Assembly (NCBI RefSeq): GCF_037975245.1
Contig: NC_092561.1
Coordinates: 20,719,008 to 20,783,007 of the forward strand
DNA: 64,000 nt
Reading direction: 5' to 3'
Source: Apostichopus japonicus
Taxonomy: Eukaryota; Echinodermata; Holothuroidea; Aspidochirotida; Stichopodidae
The stretch's first letter is position 1. Each line of letters opens with the position of its first letter. The translations under genes were made by a program, and so were the position numbers. The notes beneath the pieces were generated by a model. The model was not told where the DNA came from. It made no database searches and was given only the letters and a program-made list of their open reading frames with translations. Positions 13,901 to 28,900 of this stretch are shown here, piece by piece.

Positions 13901-16900
13901 ATTCATGACTTCTATTCATTTCTTAGTTTAGCAATACTGTATGATTAACATCTTATTCATGACTTCTATTGATTTCTTAGTTTAGCAATACTGTAAGATT
14001 AACATCTTATTCATGACTTCTATTGATTTCTTAGTTTAGCAATAATGTAAGATTAACATCTTATTCATGACTTCTATTCATTTCTTAGTTTAGCAATACT
14101 GTAAGATTAACATCTTATTCATGACTTCTATTCATTTCTTAGTTTAGCAATACTGTATGATTAACATCTTATTCATGACTTCTATTCATTTCTTAGTTTA
14201 GCAATAATGTAAGATTAACATCTTATTCATGACTTCTATTCATTTCTTAGTTTAGCAATACTGTAAGATTAACATCTTATTCATGACTTCTATTCATTTC
14301 TTAGTTTAGCAATACTGTAAGATTAACATCTTATTCATGACTTCTATTCATTTCTTAGTTTAGCAATACTGTAAGATTAACATCTTATTCATGACTTCTA
14401 TTCATTTCTTAGTTTAGCAATACTGTAAGATTAACATCTTATTCATGATTTCTATTCATTTCATGGTTTAGCAATACTGTAAGATTAACATCTTATTCAT
14501 GACTTCTATTCATTTCTTAGTTTAGCAATAATGTAAGATTAACATCTTATTCATGACTTCTATTCATTTCTTAGTTTAGCAATACTGTAAGATTAACATC
14601 TTATTCATGACTTCTATTCATTTCTTAGTTTAGCAATACTGTAAGATTAACATCTTATTCATGACTTCTATTCATTTCTTAGTTTAGCAATACTGTATGA
14701 TTAACATCTTATTCATGACTTCTATTCATTTCTTAGTTTAGCAATACTGTAAGATTAACATCTTATTCATGACTTCTATTCATTTCTTAGTTTAGCAATA
14801 CTGTAAGATTAACATCTTATTCATGACTTCTATTCACTTCTTAGTTTAGCAATACTGTATGATTAACATCTTATTCATGACTTCTATTCATTTCTTAGTT
14901 TAGCAATACTGTAAGATTAACATCTTATTCATGACTTCTATTCATTTCTTAGTTTAGCAATACTGTATGATTAACATCTTATTCATGACTTCTATTCATT
15001 TCTTAGTTTAGCAATACTGTAAGATTAACATCTTATTCATGATTTCTATTCATTTCTTAGTTTAGCAATAATGTAAGATTAACATCTTATTCATGACTTC
15101 TATTCACTTCTTAGTTTAGCAATACTGTATGATTAACATCTTATTCATGACTTCTATTCATTTCTTAGTTTAGCAATACTGTAAGATTAACATCTTATTC
15201 ATGACTTCTATTCACTTCTTAGTTTAGCAATACTGTAAGATTAACATCTTATTCATGACTTCTATTCATTTCTTAGTTTAGCAATACTGTAAGATTAACA
15301 TCTTATTCATGACTTCTATTCATTTCTTAGTTTAGCAATACTGTATGATTAACATCTTATTCATGACTTCTATTCATTTCTTAGTTTAGCAATACTGTAA
15401 GATTAACATCTTATTCATGACTTCTATTCATTTCTTAGTTTAGCAATACTGTATGATTAACATCTTATTCATGACTTCTATTCATTTCTTAGTTTAGCAA
15501 TAATGTAAGATTAACATCTTATTCATGACTTCTATTCATTTCTTAGTTTAGCAATACTGTAAGATTAACATCTTATTCATGACTTCTATTCATTTCTTAG
15601 TTTAGCAATACTGTATGATTAACATCTTATTCATGACTTCTATTCATTTCTTAGTTTAGCAATACTGTAAGATTAACATCTTATTCATGACTTCTATTCA
15701 TTTCTTAGTTTAGCAATACTGTATGATTAACATCTTATTCATGACTTCTATTCACTTCTTAGTTTAGCAATACTGTATGATTAACATCTTATTCATGACT
15801 TCTATTCATTTCTTAGTTTAGCAATACTGTAAGATTAACATCTTATTCATGACTTCTATTCATTTCTTAGTTTAGCAATACTGTAAGATTAACATCTTAT
15901 TCATGACTTCTATTCATTTCTTAGTTTAGCAATACTGTAAGATTAACATCTTATTCATGACTTCTATTCATTTCTTAGTTTAGCAATACTGTATGATTAA
16001 CATCTTATTCATGACTTCTATTCACTTCTTAGTTTAGCAATACTGTATGATTAACATCTTATTCATGACTTCTATTCATTTCTTAGTTTAGCAATACTGT
16101 AAGATTAACATCTTATTCATGACTTCTATTCATTTCTTAGTTTAGCAATACTGTATGATTAACATCTTATTCATGACTTCTATTCATTTCTTAGTTTAGC
16201 AATAATGTAAGATTAACATCTTATTCATGACTTCTATTCATTTCTTAGTTTAGCAATACTGTAAGATTAACATCTTATTCATGACTTCTATTCACTTCTT
16301 AGTTTAGCAATACTGTATGATTAACATCTTATTCATGACTTCTATTCATTTCTTAGTTTAGCAATACTGTAAGATTAACATCTTATTCATGACTTCTATT
16401 CATTTCTTAGTTTAGCAATACTGTAAGATTAACATCTTATTCATGACTTCTATTCACTTCTTAGTTTAGCAATACTGTATGATTAACATCTTATTCATGA
16501 CTTCTATTCATTTCTTAGTTTAGCAATACTGTAAGATTAACATCTTATTCATGACTTCTATTCATTTCTTAGTTTAGCAATACTGTAAGATTAACATCTT
16601 ATTCATGATTTCTATTCATTTCTTAGTTTAGCAATAATGTAAGATTAACATCTTATTCATGACTTCTATTCACTTCTTAGTTTAGCAATACTGTATGATT
16701 AACATCTTATTCATGACTTCTATTCATTTCTTAGTTTAGCAATACTGTAAGATTAACATCTTATTCATGACTTCTATTCACTTCTTAGTTTAGCAATACT
16801 GTATGATTAACATCTTATTCATGACTTCTATTCACTTCTTAGTTTAGCAATACTGTATGATTAACATCTTATTCATGACTTCTATTCATTTCTTAGTTTA

Positions 16901-19900
16901 GCAATACTGTAAGATTAACATCTTATTCATGACTTCTATTCATTTCTTAGTTTAGCAATACTGTATGATTAACATCTTATTCATGACTTCTATTCATTTC
17001 TTAGTTTAGCAATACTGTAAGATTAACATCTTATTCATGACTTCTATTCACTTCTTAGTTTAGCAATACTGTATGATTAACATCTTATTCATGACTTCTA
17101 TTCATTTCTTAGTTTAGCAATACTGTAAGATTAACATCTTATTCATGACTTCTATTCATTTCTTAGTTTAGCAATACTGTATGATTAACATCTTATTCAT
17201 GACTTCTATTCATTTCTTAGTTTAGCAATAATGTAAGATTAACATCTTATTCATGACTTCTATTCATTTCTTAGTTTAGCAATACTGTATGATTAACATC
17301 TTATTCATGACTTCTATTCACTTCTTAGTTTAGCAATACTGTATGATTAACATCTTATTCATGACTTCTATTCATTTCTTAGTTTAGCAATACTGTAAGA
17401 TTAACATCTTATTCATGACTTCTATTCATTTCTTAGTTTAGCAATACTGTAAGATTAACATCTTATTCATGATTTCTATTCATTTCTTAGTTTAGCAATA
17501 ATGTAAGATTAACATCTTATTCATGACTTCTATTCATTTCTTAGTTTAGCAATACTGTATGATTAACATCTTATTCATGACTTCTATTCATTTCTTAGTT
17601 TAGCAATACTGTATGATTAACATCTTATTCATGACTTCTATTCATTTCTTAGTTTAGCAATACTGTAAGATTAACATCTTATTCATGACTTCTATTCATT
17701 TCTTAGTTTAGCAATACTGTATGATTAACATCTTATTCATGACTTCTATTCATTTCTTAGTTTAGCAATACTGTAAGATTAACATCTTATTCATGACTTC
17801 TATTCATTTCTTAGTTTAGCAATACTGTATGATTAACATCTTATTCATGACTTCTATTCATTTCTTAGTTTAGCAATACTGTATGATTAACATCTTATTC
17901 ATGACTTCTATTCATTTCTTAGTTTAGCAATACTGTAAGATTAACATCTTATTCATGACTTCTATTCATTTCTTAGTTTTTGTCCAACTGTAGTATTTAA
18001 TAATTGTTGACTTACACTAGCTGAGATTTCTTGTGGACATTTGACATAAGCATGTATGCTTGTAGCAACAATGTAAGAATAATATTCTGGTCACTTCTAT
18101 CAATCAACTCTTTGATTAAATGATTTATTTTTAAGTTACTCACAATCCTGACTTCTTATGTATCAGGCTCCTGATCCTTCCACATTTGTCGATTACTGCC
18201 TTCAAATTCTCGTTCTCGAGAATAACGTTTCCATCATCAAACTTTGTCCACTGTTTGAGTTCTTCTCCCTTGTTGTGGTCAACAATCTTTCCGACGCTTA
18301 GTGGAGTCACTCCCAACGACTGAGCCTCGACGTATACTGCAAACATATGAATGTGAAGAACAACGTAATTCCATTAACACAACTCTCTCATGCCAAGAGT
18401 TACTGCAATCATATGAATGTTAAGAACAACGTAATTCCATTAACACAACTTCTCTCATGCCAAGAGTTTGATGGTTGAATATGTGAGGGTACTGTAATGG
18501 AAAGATCACAGCCGACAAACTAAAGGTCATTCTTTCCAAGACAAAAACAAAATTTAAATTCTCTTTTTTGTCTTGGAGAAATTCCTGGTTTGTCCACTTC
18601 ACTTTATCAAGGTACTTAAAGTAGCTCTTTTTACTGGATATATTTTTGATAAGTCTTCAATTGTAGGGGGTAATTATCATCCCAATATAATGCTATCTAA
18701 TGAGTAATTTTTTTTTCAAGAATATCTCAAAAACGCTGTACTTTGCCTTGGGGAATGTTTAATAGTAATGTTTGAATTAGCAACAAAATGGTCTGGAAGA
18801 AATAATTGTCAAACTTAAGGGCACACCAATTACAAATATGTTGAATTGGTGAGTAAAGCTTCTGGATAAAGTCTTAACTTGTAAATTATTATTGACACAA
18901 AAGAAAAGAAGAATTTTTTATTTTAGGAGTTTTGGGAAATTTGCAGCATCTGTAACTTTTACAAAATGCATACAACTGCTTGAAAGGAGCATTTTCTTTT
19001 ATTCCAAAACTGCCAGTGATGCCAACTTTTCTCAATTTTACAGATTACTTTACCTGATACAGTATAACTGAATATTCATTAATACTGATGCAGTATAAAT
19101 GAATATTCATTAATACTGTATAAATGAATATTTTACCTAAAATATTCCCTTTCTTGTCAAGCTGAATACCATTCTGGTCCTGAGAATGATTCTGAAGCTG
19201 TTCAAACATCTTTCCAGGAATAGATATGACCTCTAACCTCTTCCAACAGTGAGGATTAAAAATAACCACTGATGATTTCAAGTCCGTATTCTGAGTTTGA
19301 GCCTGCAGTTGAATTATGCAAGATACAAAGTTAGAAAAAATGGAAACATTAAAATTTTTAAGCAAAAGTACCAAACATGGTATTTTAATACCCCAGGGTC
19401 TACAGAGGCTGAAGTATGCTGAGGTAAGGAGTTCCAATGTGTTGGAGTAGAAGATGCAAAGCATGAGTCAGGGTTGTCCGACTTTGTCGAAGATTAAACA
19501 CAAGATTAAGAGACTGGACCATACAAACAGCAGTATGTCAGAAGTAGAATCTTGACAATACAAGGTATCTTATCTGTAACCAGACTAGTGCAGTTCCTCA
19601 AAGGATATTTCAACAAGATACTGGGATTCAAACCATCTTTAACTCACCCAGATTTTAATATAGTGATATGAATTGCACCTCCTTAAATCACCCTGTTTCT
19701 AAAAGTTATACACCCACAAACAGAACTGCAGGCATTGTTACAGACTGTGAAGGTCATATGTTTCTAATAGAAATGTGGTATCATAAGTGACTGGGAAGTT
19801 TTACCTTTCTCTTCCTGTTCCAAGCCCCAGATGAGAGGGAGGCTAAACCTGCTTGAAGGAGAGGAGTAATATCTGCATTGACTTGCTCGTAGATGCTGCA

Positions 19901-22900
19901 TGCATCTTTCACCACCTAAAGGAAGAGGAGAAATGAGGAACAGACATGACAAATGAAAGTGCCCGAAAACGAACACAATGATCTTTTTCTGAAAAACCCC
20001 AACACCAACCCCCCCCCTCCCCCTTGCCCTATCTAAGCTTTGCCACCGACACAACAGAAAGTCTGTGCAATAAGTGGATGTGTCAATCTGTATCTCTAGA
20101 ACCTTCTCATCTGAATTTATTGCTTATAAAAGCTGCAGGTTGGGTTAGGTCGTAATTTTTGCATCATTTTTACCAAGCTATGCTGTGTTCGTATATTTAC
20201 TGTTGATTCAATTAAGACTTAATCTATGTCCTTTAATACAATCATGATATTATGACCAGTAAGTGAATTATTAACCTTCTAATGAAACAAACACACATAT
20301 CTGTGTCTTACATACTGTCGGTTACTCTAATGATTTATTCTTTCATGTGGATATTGACCATCGTCATCTATGGCTCATTTCAATGATTCTGGTAAAAATT
20401 TGGCAGACTACAAAAACAGGCACTTCAGATTTCCTCAGCAATCAACAAAGTTACCAGCAGGTTGTGGAAAATTATTATTACCAGATACAGTTCAAAGATT
20501 TATTATCAATTTTAACATAACAATCTTGAACAATTTTAAATAGAAGTAAGATGGATTGGTGCATACAAAGTTTGCAAGGTGAAAATAACTCATTTGCCAA
20601 CAATTATTTTTTTGTTCATGAAATAAATTAAGAAAGCCAAGCCTGTCTATTGGCCTCAGCGGAGAGCTTTCCACTCAGTTGTATAGTAGTAACAACAGTA
20701 GTAACCAACACATAGATTTGGAAAGTTTTAATCCAAAGGAAGTACTGGGGGGGTGTTCAGAATATGGATTTTTAGGACATCTTAGCCTCAGACTCTGCAT
20801 ATTACCTCTTGTGTGCTGCTGCCAGGTAATACATCGTGGAACTGATTCAGAAGGACATTCTTCCAGCTCTTGTCAAGTATATCACAAGGATATGAAGATC
20901 CCTTGAGGTTTAGGACAGCTAGCATTGAGTACATCTTCTCCACTGTCTGTAGTGCAATTTCAAGCCGTCTGTTCCAAAGTTTAATCTGTAAATGAGATAA
21001 GATTAATGCCAAAAACTAAATAAATAAAAATGCAAAAAAGGACTTCACAATATTTTCCTCACAAAGGGAGCTTTGAAAACTGATTGACTTCATATGATTC
21101 ATCAATGGCTGAGTAAGCATATGCTGATAGTTCACTTGGAGGGGGGGGGGGGGGGAATATATGTTACTGATTTCAAATTGTGTGTTGGACAGCTGTTATT
21201 ATCACATCTGAGTCACCCTGTATTGAGCCCAACTGCAATGAATTTTTTTACTTGGTGAAACAGAGTTTCACAAATTAATACCAGTTTCAAACTATTGCCA
21301 TCAGTTTTTCCTGTAAAAAATGTAAGGAATCTTCAGATCACAGGACAACACAGAAACCTGCAGTAAACGTTGGCAGTGCATTAAAACGTGAGAACAAGCT
21401 ACAGAAAACATTTGTTTTGTGTGACAAAGTTAGGTCTTATACATGTCTCGTGTTACACAATAGCGCCACCACATATGCCCTTTAAAAATTGTCTCCGGTG
21501 TGCTACAGACAGCAACATAATTCTTGTCTCTAATTTGTCACAATTTATCCCACACATTTTGACTTGTCTCAGAGAATACTTGAGCACATGAGTCAACAAC
21601 ATTCAATCATACATGTGAAGACTGTTCGGAAGATGCAGGTTTTAACGAAGGTTTAAGTGTGTTTAATCTTGCAGTAAAACAATGATGACCAGTAAGAGGC
21701 TTGTACCAGGCCTGTGCATGAATTGTAGGAAAGAAATAAGACGTTGCTTTTACTGCGAGGCTGCATGGTCGTTTCATCATACTATACCTATTACATCTGC
21801 AATGGATTAATTAAAATACTTAAGCAAATGACAAAGCTTCTGAAAAAGCTTTACTTCCTTGTGGTTATTACCAGACAAAAAAGGCAACCCATTATTAACT
21901 CAAACAGTGTCAGAAAGATGGTAAATAATTAACCACTCTCACAAACAATTATTAAACAAAGACTTTTGAGAAATGAAATGAAATTTCTAGTTTGTTAATA
22001 TTCTTAATATGCAAAATGTAAGACTTGATTAAAGTCTAAATAATTCTACAACTACCCAGCTTAACTCTAAACTATCCAACTAAAACTTATACCATGGTAG
22101 ATTGCAGGATGTATAGCTTGCTTAATTGCAGATAATTCAGACATCAGAGATCTTTCAATTGTTGTACTTTTTTTGGGAAGATTAAAGCCAAAAACCTTTG
22201 CCTGAGAAGTTAATGTTCCCTGATATTGCAGACAGTTTAACACTATCCAACTCAAACTTATTCAGTCTAGACTGCAGGGTGTATAGCTTGCTAACTCAGA
22301 CCTTTCAATTGTTTTAATTTTAATTTTAGCAACAACACCTTCGCCTGAGAAGTCAATGTTCCCTGATATTACATCAGCTTAACACTATCCAACTCAAACT
22401 TATACAGTTCAGATTGCAGGGTGTATGGCTGGCTAACTCAGACATCAGAGATCTTTCCATTGATATAATTTTTAACAACTAAATACCTTCGCCTGAGAAG
22501 TCAATGTTCCCTGATGCATTTCAAGGTACAGCTCACCGACCCAAGTACAAAGGTTTTCAAGATCGTTTTCTTCAACTTTCTGGAAAAATAGGTCTGGCGT
22601 GGAATTTGTGATCCTGTCAGAGACAATGAATTAATCAGAGCATGTCGTTAATTATTGGCACAAATGTGATCACTTAAATATACCTCCAATAATGAAAAAG
22701 ATTAAAATTATTGAATTAACTCGAAGAACAATTGTCTCCTAAGAGCTTTTCCTGTGTTTATAAGTTCTTGGATTTAAAACTGTAAAAATAAGGATTTAAA
22801 TATAAACTCCTGGTTTACTTTGATCTCTTATATACAAACCACCTTTTTTTGAAGTACGACAAACAGCCTAGAATGTGTGACCTATGTTCTATAGTGATCT

Positions 22901-25900
22901 TACATTGACAAACATAACGGTCGAGCTACTATTAAAACCAGCCTTCTGTGTTTGTTCGATAATTTTAACCAAATCAAGAACTTACTCAAAATAAGTGTCC
23001 AATCGATCAAATTGAGACACCATTTTACACTTGTCCCTAAAGTAGCTTTGTTACTGAATAAGAAAATTAAATGTATTTGATTCGATCTGCCACAATTCTT
23101 CCCTCGGACACGTTTACGTGTAATATATTTATACATTTGTACTTTCAATATTTTGAAGCTTTCATTTGGTATTTGAACTTATGAAAATTGACAATTCAAG
23201 CAAATGAAATAAATTATTGGGAGACATCAAAGTACGTTGAACAGGTTTCTGAAACTAAACAAGCTCGAATGCTGCTGGGAGTCTAAAGTCAAGAATAAAC
23301 TTTGACTTACTTTGGAAGTCCATCTGTGTCATGAAGTCTCTCAATTCTCTCTAACATGGTTTCACTGTTACAGAAAAACAAGAAAAATTATCAGAAATGG
23401 AGTTTGCGATGTAATCTATATATATGCGAATGACAGTTATTATAACATGATTATAAACAGTGAATCTTTCCATGAAAATTTATGTTGAAGTGAGAAAGCA
23501 AGAAGACGTCACTCAATATAAATGTAATTCACACAGATTCCAAAACCTTATATCTTTGAACCATCTTTGGGTCTTTTTCTCTCTTTCTCATGAACTTAAA
23601 GTAACCTTTACATGCACTCTCAAATCAAAATCCATTTTCTTATTGCCCCTGTATGAACATCTCTCCCGTAAAGATTGTTCTAGATTTCTGAGATATGATG
23701 TAACGTGTTCTGTAATGTACGTAGCTTACGTTGGTCCTCCCCCGCCGTCACTGTAACCATAAAGCATAATAGCACCATTCGTACGACCTTTGTCCTTGTG
23801 GCCTTGTCGTGTCTTCATAACCTGCAGGATAGAGGGCAGCATACAGTAATTACCTCACAGCTACAAAATTCACGTAGATAGTAGTGTCACTCAGCACATA
23901 AATCCCGTCCGAGAAATTTTTTCAGGGCAATTTCTCTTTCATCATCTGACTTTTTAATACCTAGATTCTTTCACCTTTTACGCATTGGAGAGGAATACAT
24001 TAATCATACAATAACAGGAATTATTTAGTCAGTATCGCATCACAAAATGGCTGTGCAGATATAAATACGAAAGCTTCACGAATATGAATATCAAAAGCCA
24101 GAGAGCAGTTTTTGTATGCATATATACCAAAATATAAGTATGAATATAAAAGATTTTGACTCTTTCTGTGTCACAGCTAAAATAGAAAACATTTGTTTCT
24201 CTTACCGTTCTAACATAAAAATGATAATTTATAATAATTTTGAGCTTTTTGTTGGAAACTTGCAAACTGCATGATATGATGATGGTAAGACACAGGATTG
24301 CATCGTCATTGCAATGCTGAAACCGTTAGGTTCACACCTTTCTGTTTGTTCTACACTATACATAGACTGACATGATTGTTTACCAAATTCTTACCGATTT
24401 CATGTCTATTTTGGTCCCGTAATTGTCAGCTGGTGGAAAGTGTGAGAGGCTTCGAGTCCCATCAAGCCCCTGCCACCAAAATGTGGTGTGCTAAATGAAA
24501 AACAAAAGTGACAACAATGTTTACCAGTTAAATAGGTGAGGTAGATGTTACCAGTTAAATAGGTGAGGTAGATGTTACCAGTTAAATAGGTGAGGTAGAT
24601 GTTACCAGTTAAATAGGTGAGGTAGATGTTACCGGTTAAATAGGTGAGGTAGATGTTACCGGTTAAATAGGTGAGGTAGATGTTACCGGTTAAATAGGTG
24701 AGGTAGATGTTACCGGTTAAATAGGTGAGGTAGATGTTACCGGTTAAATAGGTGAGGTAGATGTTACCGGTTAAATAGGTGAGGTAGATGTTACCAGTTA
24801 AATAGGTGAGGTAGATGTTACCAGTTAAATAGGTGAGGTAGATGTTACCAGTTAAATAGGTGAGGTAGATGTTACCAGTTAAATAGGTGAGGTAGATGTT
24901 ACCAGTTAAATAGGTGAGGTAGATGTTACCAGTTAAATAGGTGAGGTAGATGTTACCAGTTAAATAGGTGAGGTAGATGTTACCAGTTAAATAGGTGAGG
25001 TAGATGTTACCAGTTAAATAGGTGAGGTAGATGTTACCAGTTAATAGGTGAGGTAGATGTTACCAGTTAAATAGGTGAGGTAGATGTTACCAGTTAAATA
25101 GGTGAGGTAGATGTTACCAGTTAAATAGGTGAGGTAGATGTTACCAGTTAATAGGTGAGGTAGATGTTACCAGTTAAATAGGTGAGGTAGATGTTACCAG
25201 TTAAATAGGTGAGGTAGATGTTACCAGTTAAATAGGTGAGGTAGATGTTACCAGTTAATAGGTGAGGTAGATGTTACCAGTTAAATAGGTGAGGTAGATG
25301 TTACCAGTTAAATAGGTGAGGTAGATGTTACCAGTTAATAGGTGAGGTAGATGTTACCAGTTAATAGGTGAGGTAGATGTTACCAGTTAAATAGGTGAGG
25401 TAGATGTTACCAGTTAAATAGGTGAGGTAGATGTTACCAGTTAAATAGGTGAGGTAGATGTTACCAGTTAAATAGGTGAGGTAGATGTTACCAGTTAAAT
25501 AGGTGAGGTAGATGTTACCAGTTAAATAGGTTAGGTAGATGGGAGAGTGCAATTGTAGAGATGAGACAGTTAAGAGAGGGGCGCAGTAATTGACAGAGAC
25601 AGGGTCAATATGACTAATGGCTGAGTACATACAAGATCTTATGAGTGCTAACGGCTGAGTACATACAAGATCTTGTGAGTACTAACGGCTGAGTACATAC
25701 AAGATCTTATGAGTACTAACGGCTGAGTACATACAAGATCTTATGAGTACTAACGGCTGAGTACATACAAGATCTTATGAGTACTAACGGCTGAGTACAT
25801 ACAAGATCTTATGAGTACTAACGGCTGAGTACATACAAGATCTTATGAGTGCTAACGGCTGAGTACATACAAGATCTTATGAGTGCTAACGGCTGAGTAC

Positions 25901-28900
25901 ATACAAGATCTTATGAGTGCTAACGGCTGAGTACATACAAGATCTTATGAGTACTAACGGCTGAGTACATACAAGATCTTAAGAGTACTAACGGCTGAGT
26001 ACATACAAGATCTTGTGAGTACTAACGGCTGAGTACATACAAGATCTTATGAGTGCTAACGGCTGAGTACATACAAGATCTTATGAGTACTAACGGCTGA
26101 GTACATACAAGATCTTATGAGTGCTAACGGCTGAGTACATACAAGATCTTATGAGTACTAACGGCTGAGTACATACAAGATCTTATGAGTACTAACGGCT
26201 GGGTACATACAAGATCTTATGAGTGCTAACGGCTGAGTACATACAAGATCTTATGAGTACTAACGGCTGAGTACATACAAGATCTTATGAGTGCTAACGG
26301 CTGAGTACATACAAGATCTTATGAGTACTAACGGCTGAGTACATACAAGATCTTATGAGTGCTAACGGCTGAGTACATACAAGATCTTATGAGTACTAAC
26401 GGCTGAGTACATACAAGATCTTATGAGTGCTAACGGCTGAGTACATACAAGATATTATGAGTCTTAACGGCTGAGTACATACAAGATCTTATGAGTCTTA
26501 ACGTCTGAGTACATACAAGATCTTATGATTACTAACGGCTGAGTACATACAAGATCTTATGAGTACTAACGGCTGAGTACATACAAGATCTTATGAGTAC
26601 TAACGGCTGAGTACATACAAGATCTTATGAGTGCTAACGGCTGAGTACATACAAGATCTTATGAGTACTAACGGCTGAGTACATACAAGATCTTATGAGT
26701 GCTAACGGCTGAGTACATACAAGATCTTATGAGTACTAACGGCTGAGTACATACAAGATCTTATGAGTGCTAACGGCTGAGTACATACAAGATCTTATGA
26801 GTACTAACGGCTGAGTACATACAAGATCTTATGAGTACTAACGGCTGAGTACATACAAGATCTTATGAGTACTAACGGCTGAGTACATACAAGATCTTAT
26901 GAGTACTAACGGCTGAGTACATACAAGATCTTATGAGTAGTAACGGCTGAGTACATACAAGATCTTATGAGTGCTAACGGCTGAGTACATACAAGATCTT
27001 ATGAGTACTAACGGCTGAGTACATACAAGATCTTATGAGTGCTAACGGCTGAGTACATACAAGATCTTAAGAGTGCTAACGGCTGAGTACATACAAGATC
27101 TTATGAGTCCTAACGGCTGAGTACATACAAGATCTTATGAGTGCTAACGGCTGAGTACATACAAGATCTTATGAGTGCTAACGGCTGAGTACATACAAGA
27201 TCTTGTGAGTACTAACGGCTGAGTACATACAAGATCTTATGAGTCCTAACGGCTGAGTACATACAAGATCTTATGAGTACTAACGGCTGAGTACATACAA
27301 GATCTTATGAGTACTAACGGCTGAGTACATACAAGATCTTGTGAGTACTTACGGCTGAGTACATACAAGATCTTATGAGTAACAATGGCTGAGTACATTC
27401 AAGATCTTATGAGTACTAACGGCTGAGTACATGGAAGATCTTATGAGTACTAATGGCTGAGTACATACAAGATCTTATGAGTACTAACGGCTGAGTACAT
27501 ACAAGATCTTATGAGTACTAACGGCTGAGTACATACAAGATCTTATGAGTAGTAACGGCTGAGTACATGGAAGATCTTATGAGTACTAATGGCTGAGTAC
27601 ATACAAGATTTTATGAGTACTAATGGCTGAGTACATACAAGATCTTCTGAGTACTAACGGCTGAGTACATACAAGATATTCTGAGTACTTACTGGGAATT
27701 TGTTCACTAAGCTCCAACTGATTTTGATTGTCAAAAATCGGCGAATCCCGACGCCGTTCATAATCTGAGGGAGTTGAGCGGAGTATCCAAAGGTGTCTGG
27801 CAGCCAAAACTGACGACAAAAGGTTGGAAAATGAATATTGATTAGACTAATCTTCCGTACAGTCAACTACATTTCTGCAGTGATCTTGCAGGAATGAAAA
27901 AACCATATTTCAGTACTGTAATTCAAAAACTGAAGTAAAAAGACACACATACTGTAGTACTAACTTTGTCAATGGAAAAATTGTTTTATTCGATTCGTAC
28001 AAGGTATAAGAACAGGCCTTGAAAAGGACTCAATATTAATGAAGATTTGACATGAAAATGATCGTGTATAAATTGTCTTAAAGCTGCAGCTTTCATGTTT
28101 ACTGGTTTTGATATTTGAGTGGCTGTGCAACACTTAGCCCACTGGAATCTGCCTAGCAGATATTCACACAGACTATCTAGTCAGTGTGAATAATAAACCT
28201 TGAAATGAGCCCAGCCTGCCTGAGTGCGGGAGGGGGGGGGGGGGAGGTCATCGAATCTGTGTATAGACACTTTTTTATATTGGATGTTTCTCCATACTAT
28301 CATCTCATACTGTTAGAATCAAATCATTATCCGGGCTGTAGTCGACTTTGTTTTTTAATTTTCGGAGTGGCGTTTAACCAAATGCTACGAGAAAATTAAA
28401 GAAATAAATAAATATGACCTGATCTGGACTCCAAATGTTGAGAACTAAATGGAATCAATAATAGTTGCTCAATAATCTTCACTTTGTAATACATGAACAC
28501 TTGTACTCTTATCATATGATAACACTCAATTAAGTTTGCCAAAAAGGCTGGACAAACACAGAAAACTGCTCGAAAAGGGAGAAAAACTGGAAGAGAAGAA
28601 CATAATGTAAATATTGTTGATTTATATTTGTTAATCCAGTCAAATAGGCCACTGAAAATAGTCTCTTATGATAGCAAAACCTACCTCTGAGCATTTCCGA
28701 CCAAATTCTTGCATAAAGAACCGTTGGCCGTGGAGAAACTGTCTGATGAAGGCCTCACCGCTGGGGACGTTCCCATCCATCTCCACCCATGTTCCTCCGA
28801 CAGGGATGAAGCGACCTTCTGCAGCCTTGGCTTTTATCTTTTGGTACAGGGCTGGGTAATTTTCCTTAACCCATGCAAACTGTTGAGCCTAAAAATTAAA

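Noticed and set aside
25361-25630. Open frame with NIYLTYLTG repeats
   Set aside because: The unit length of 27 bp keeps any stop-free frame open; this is the 27-bp minisatellite read on the minus strand.
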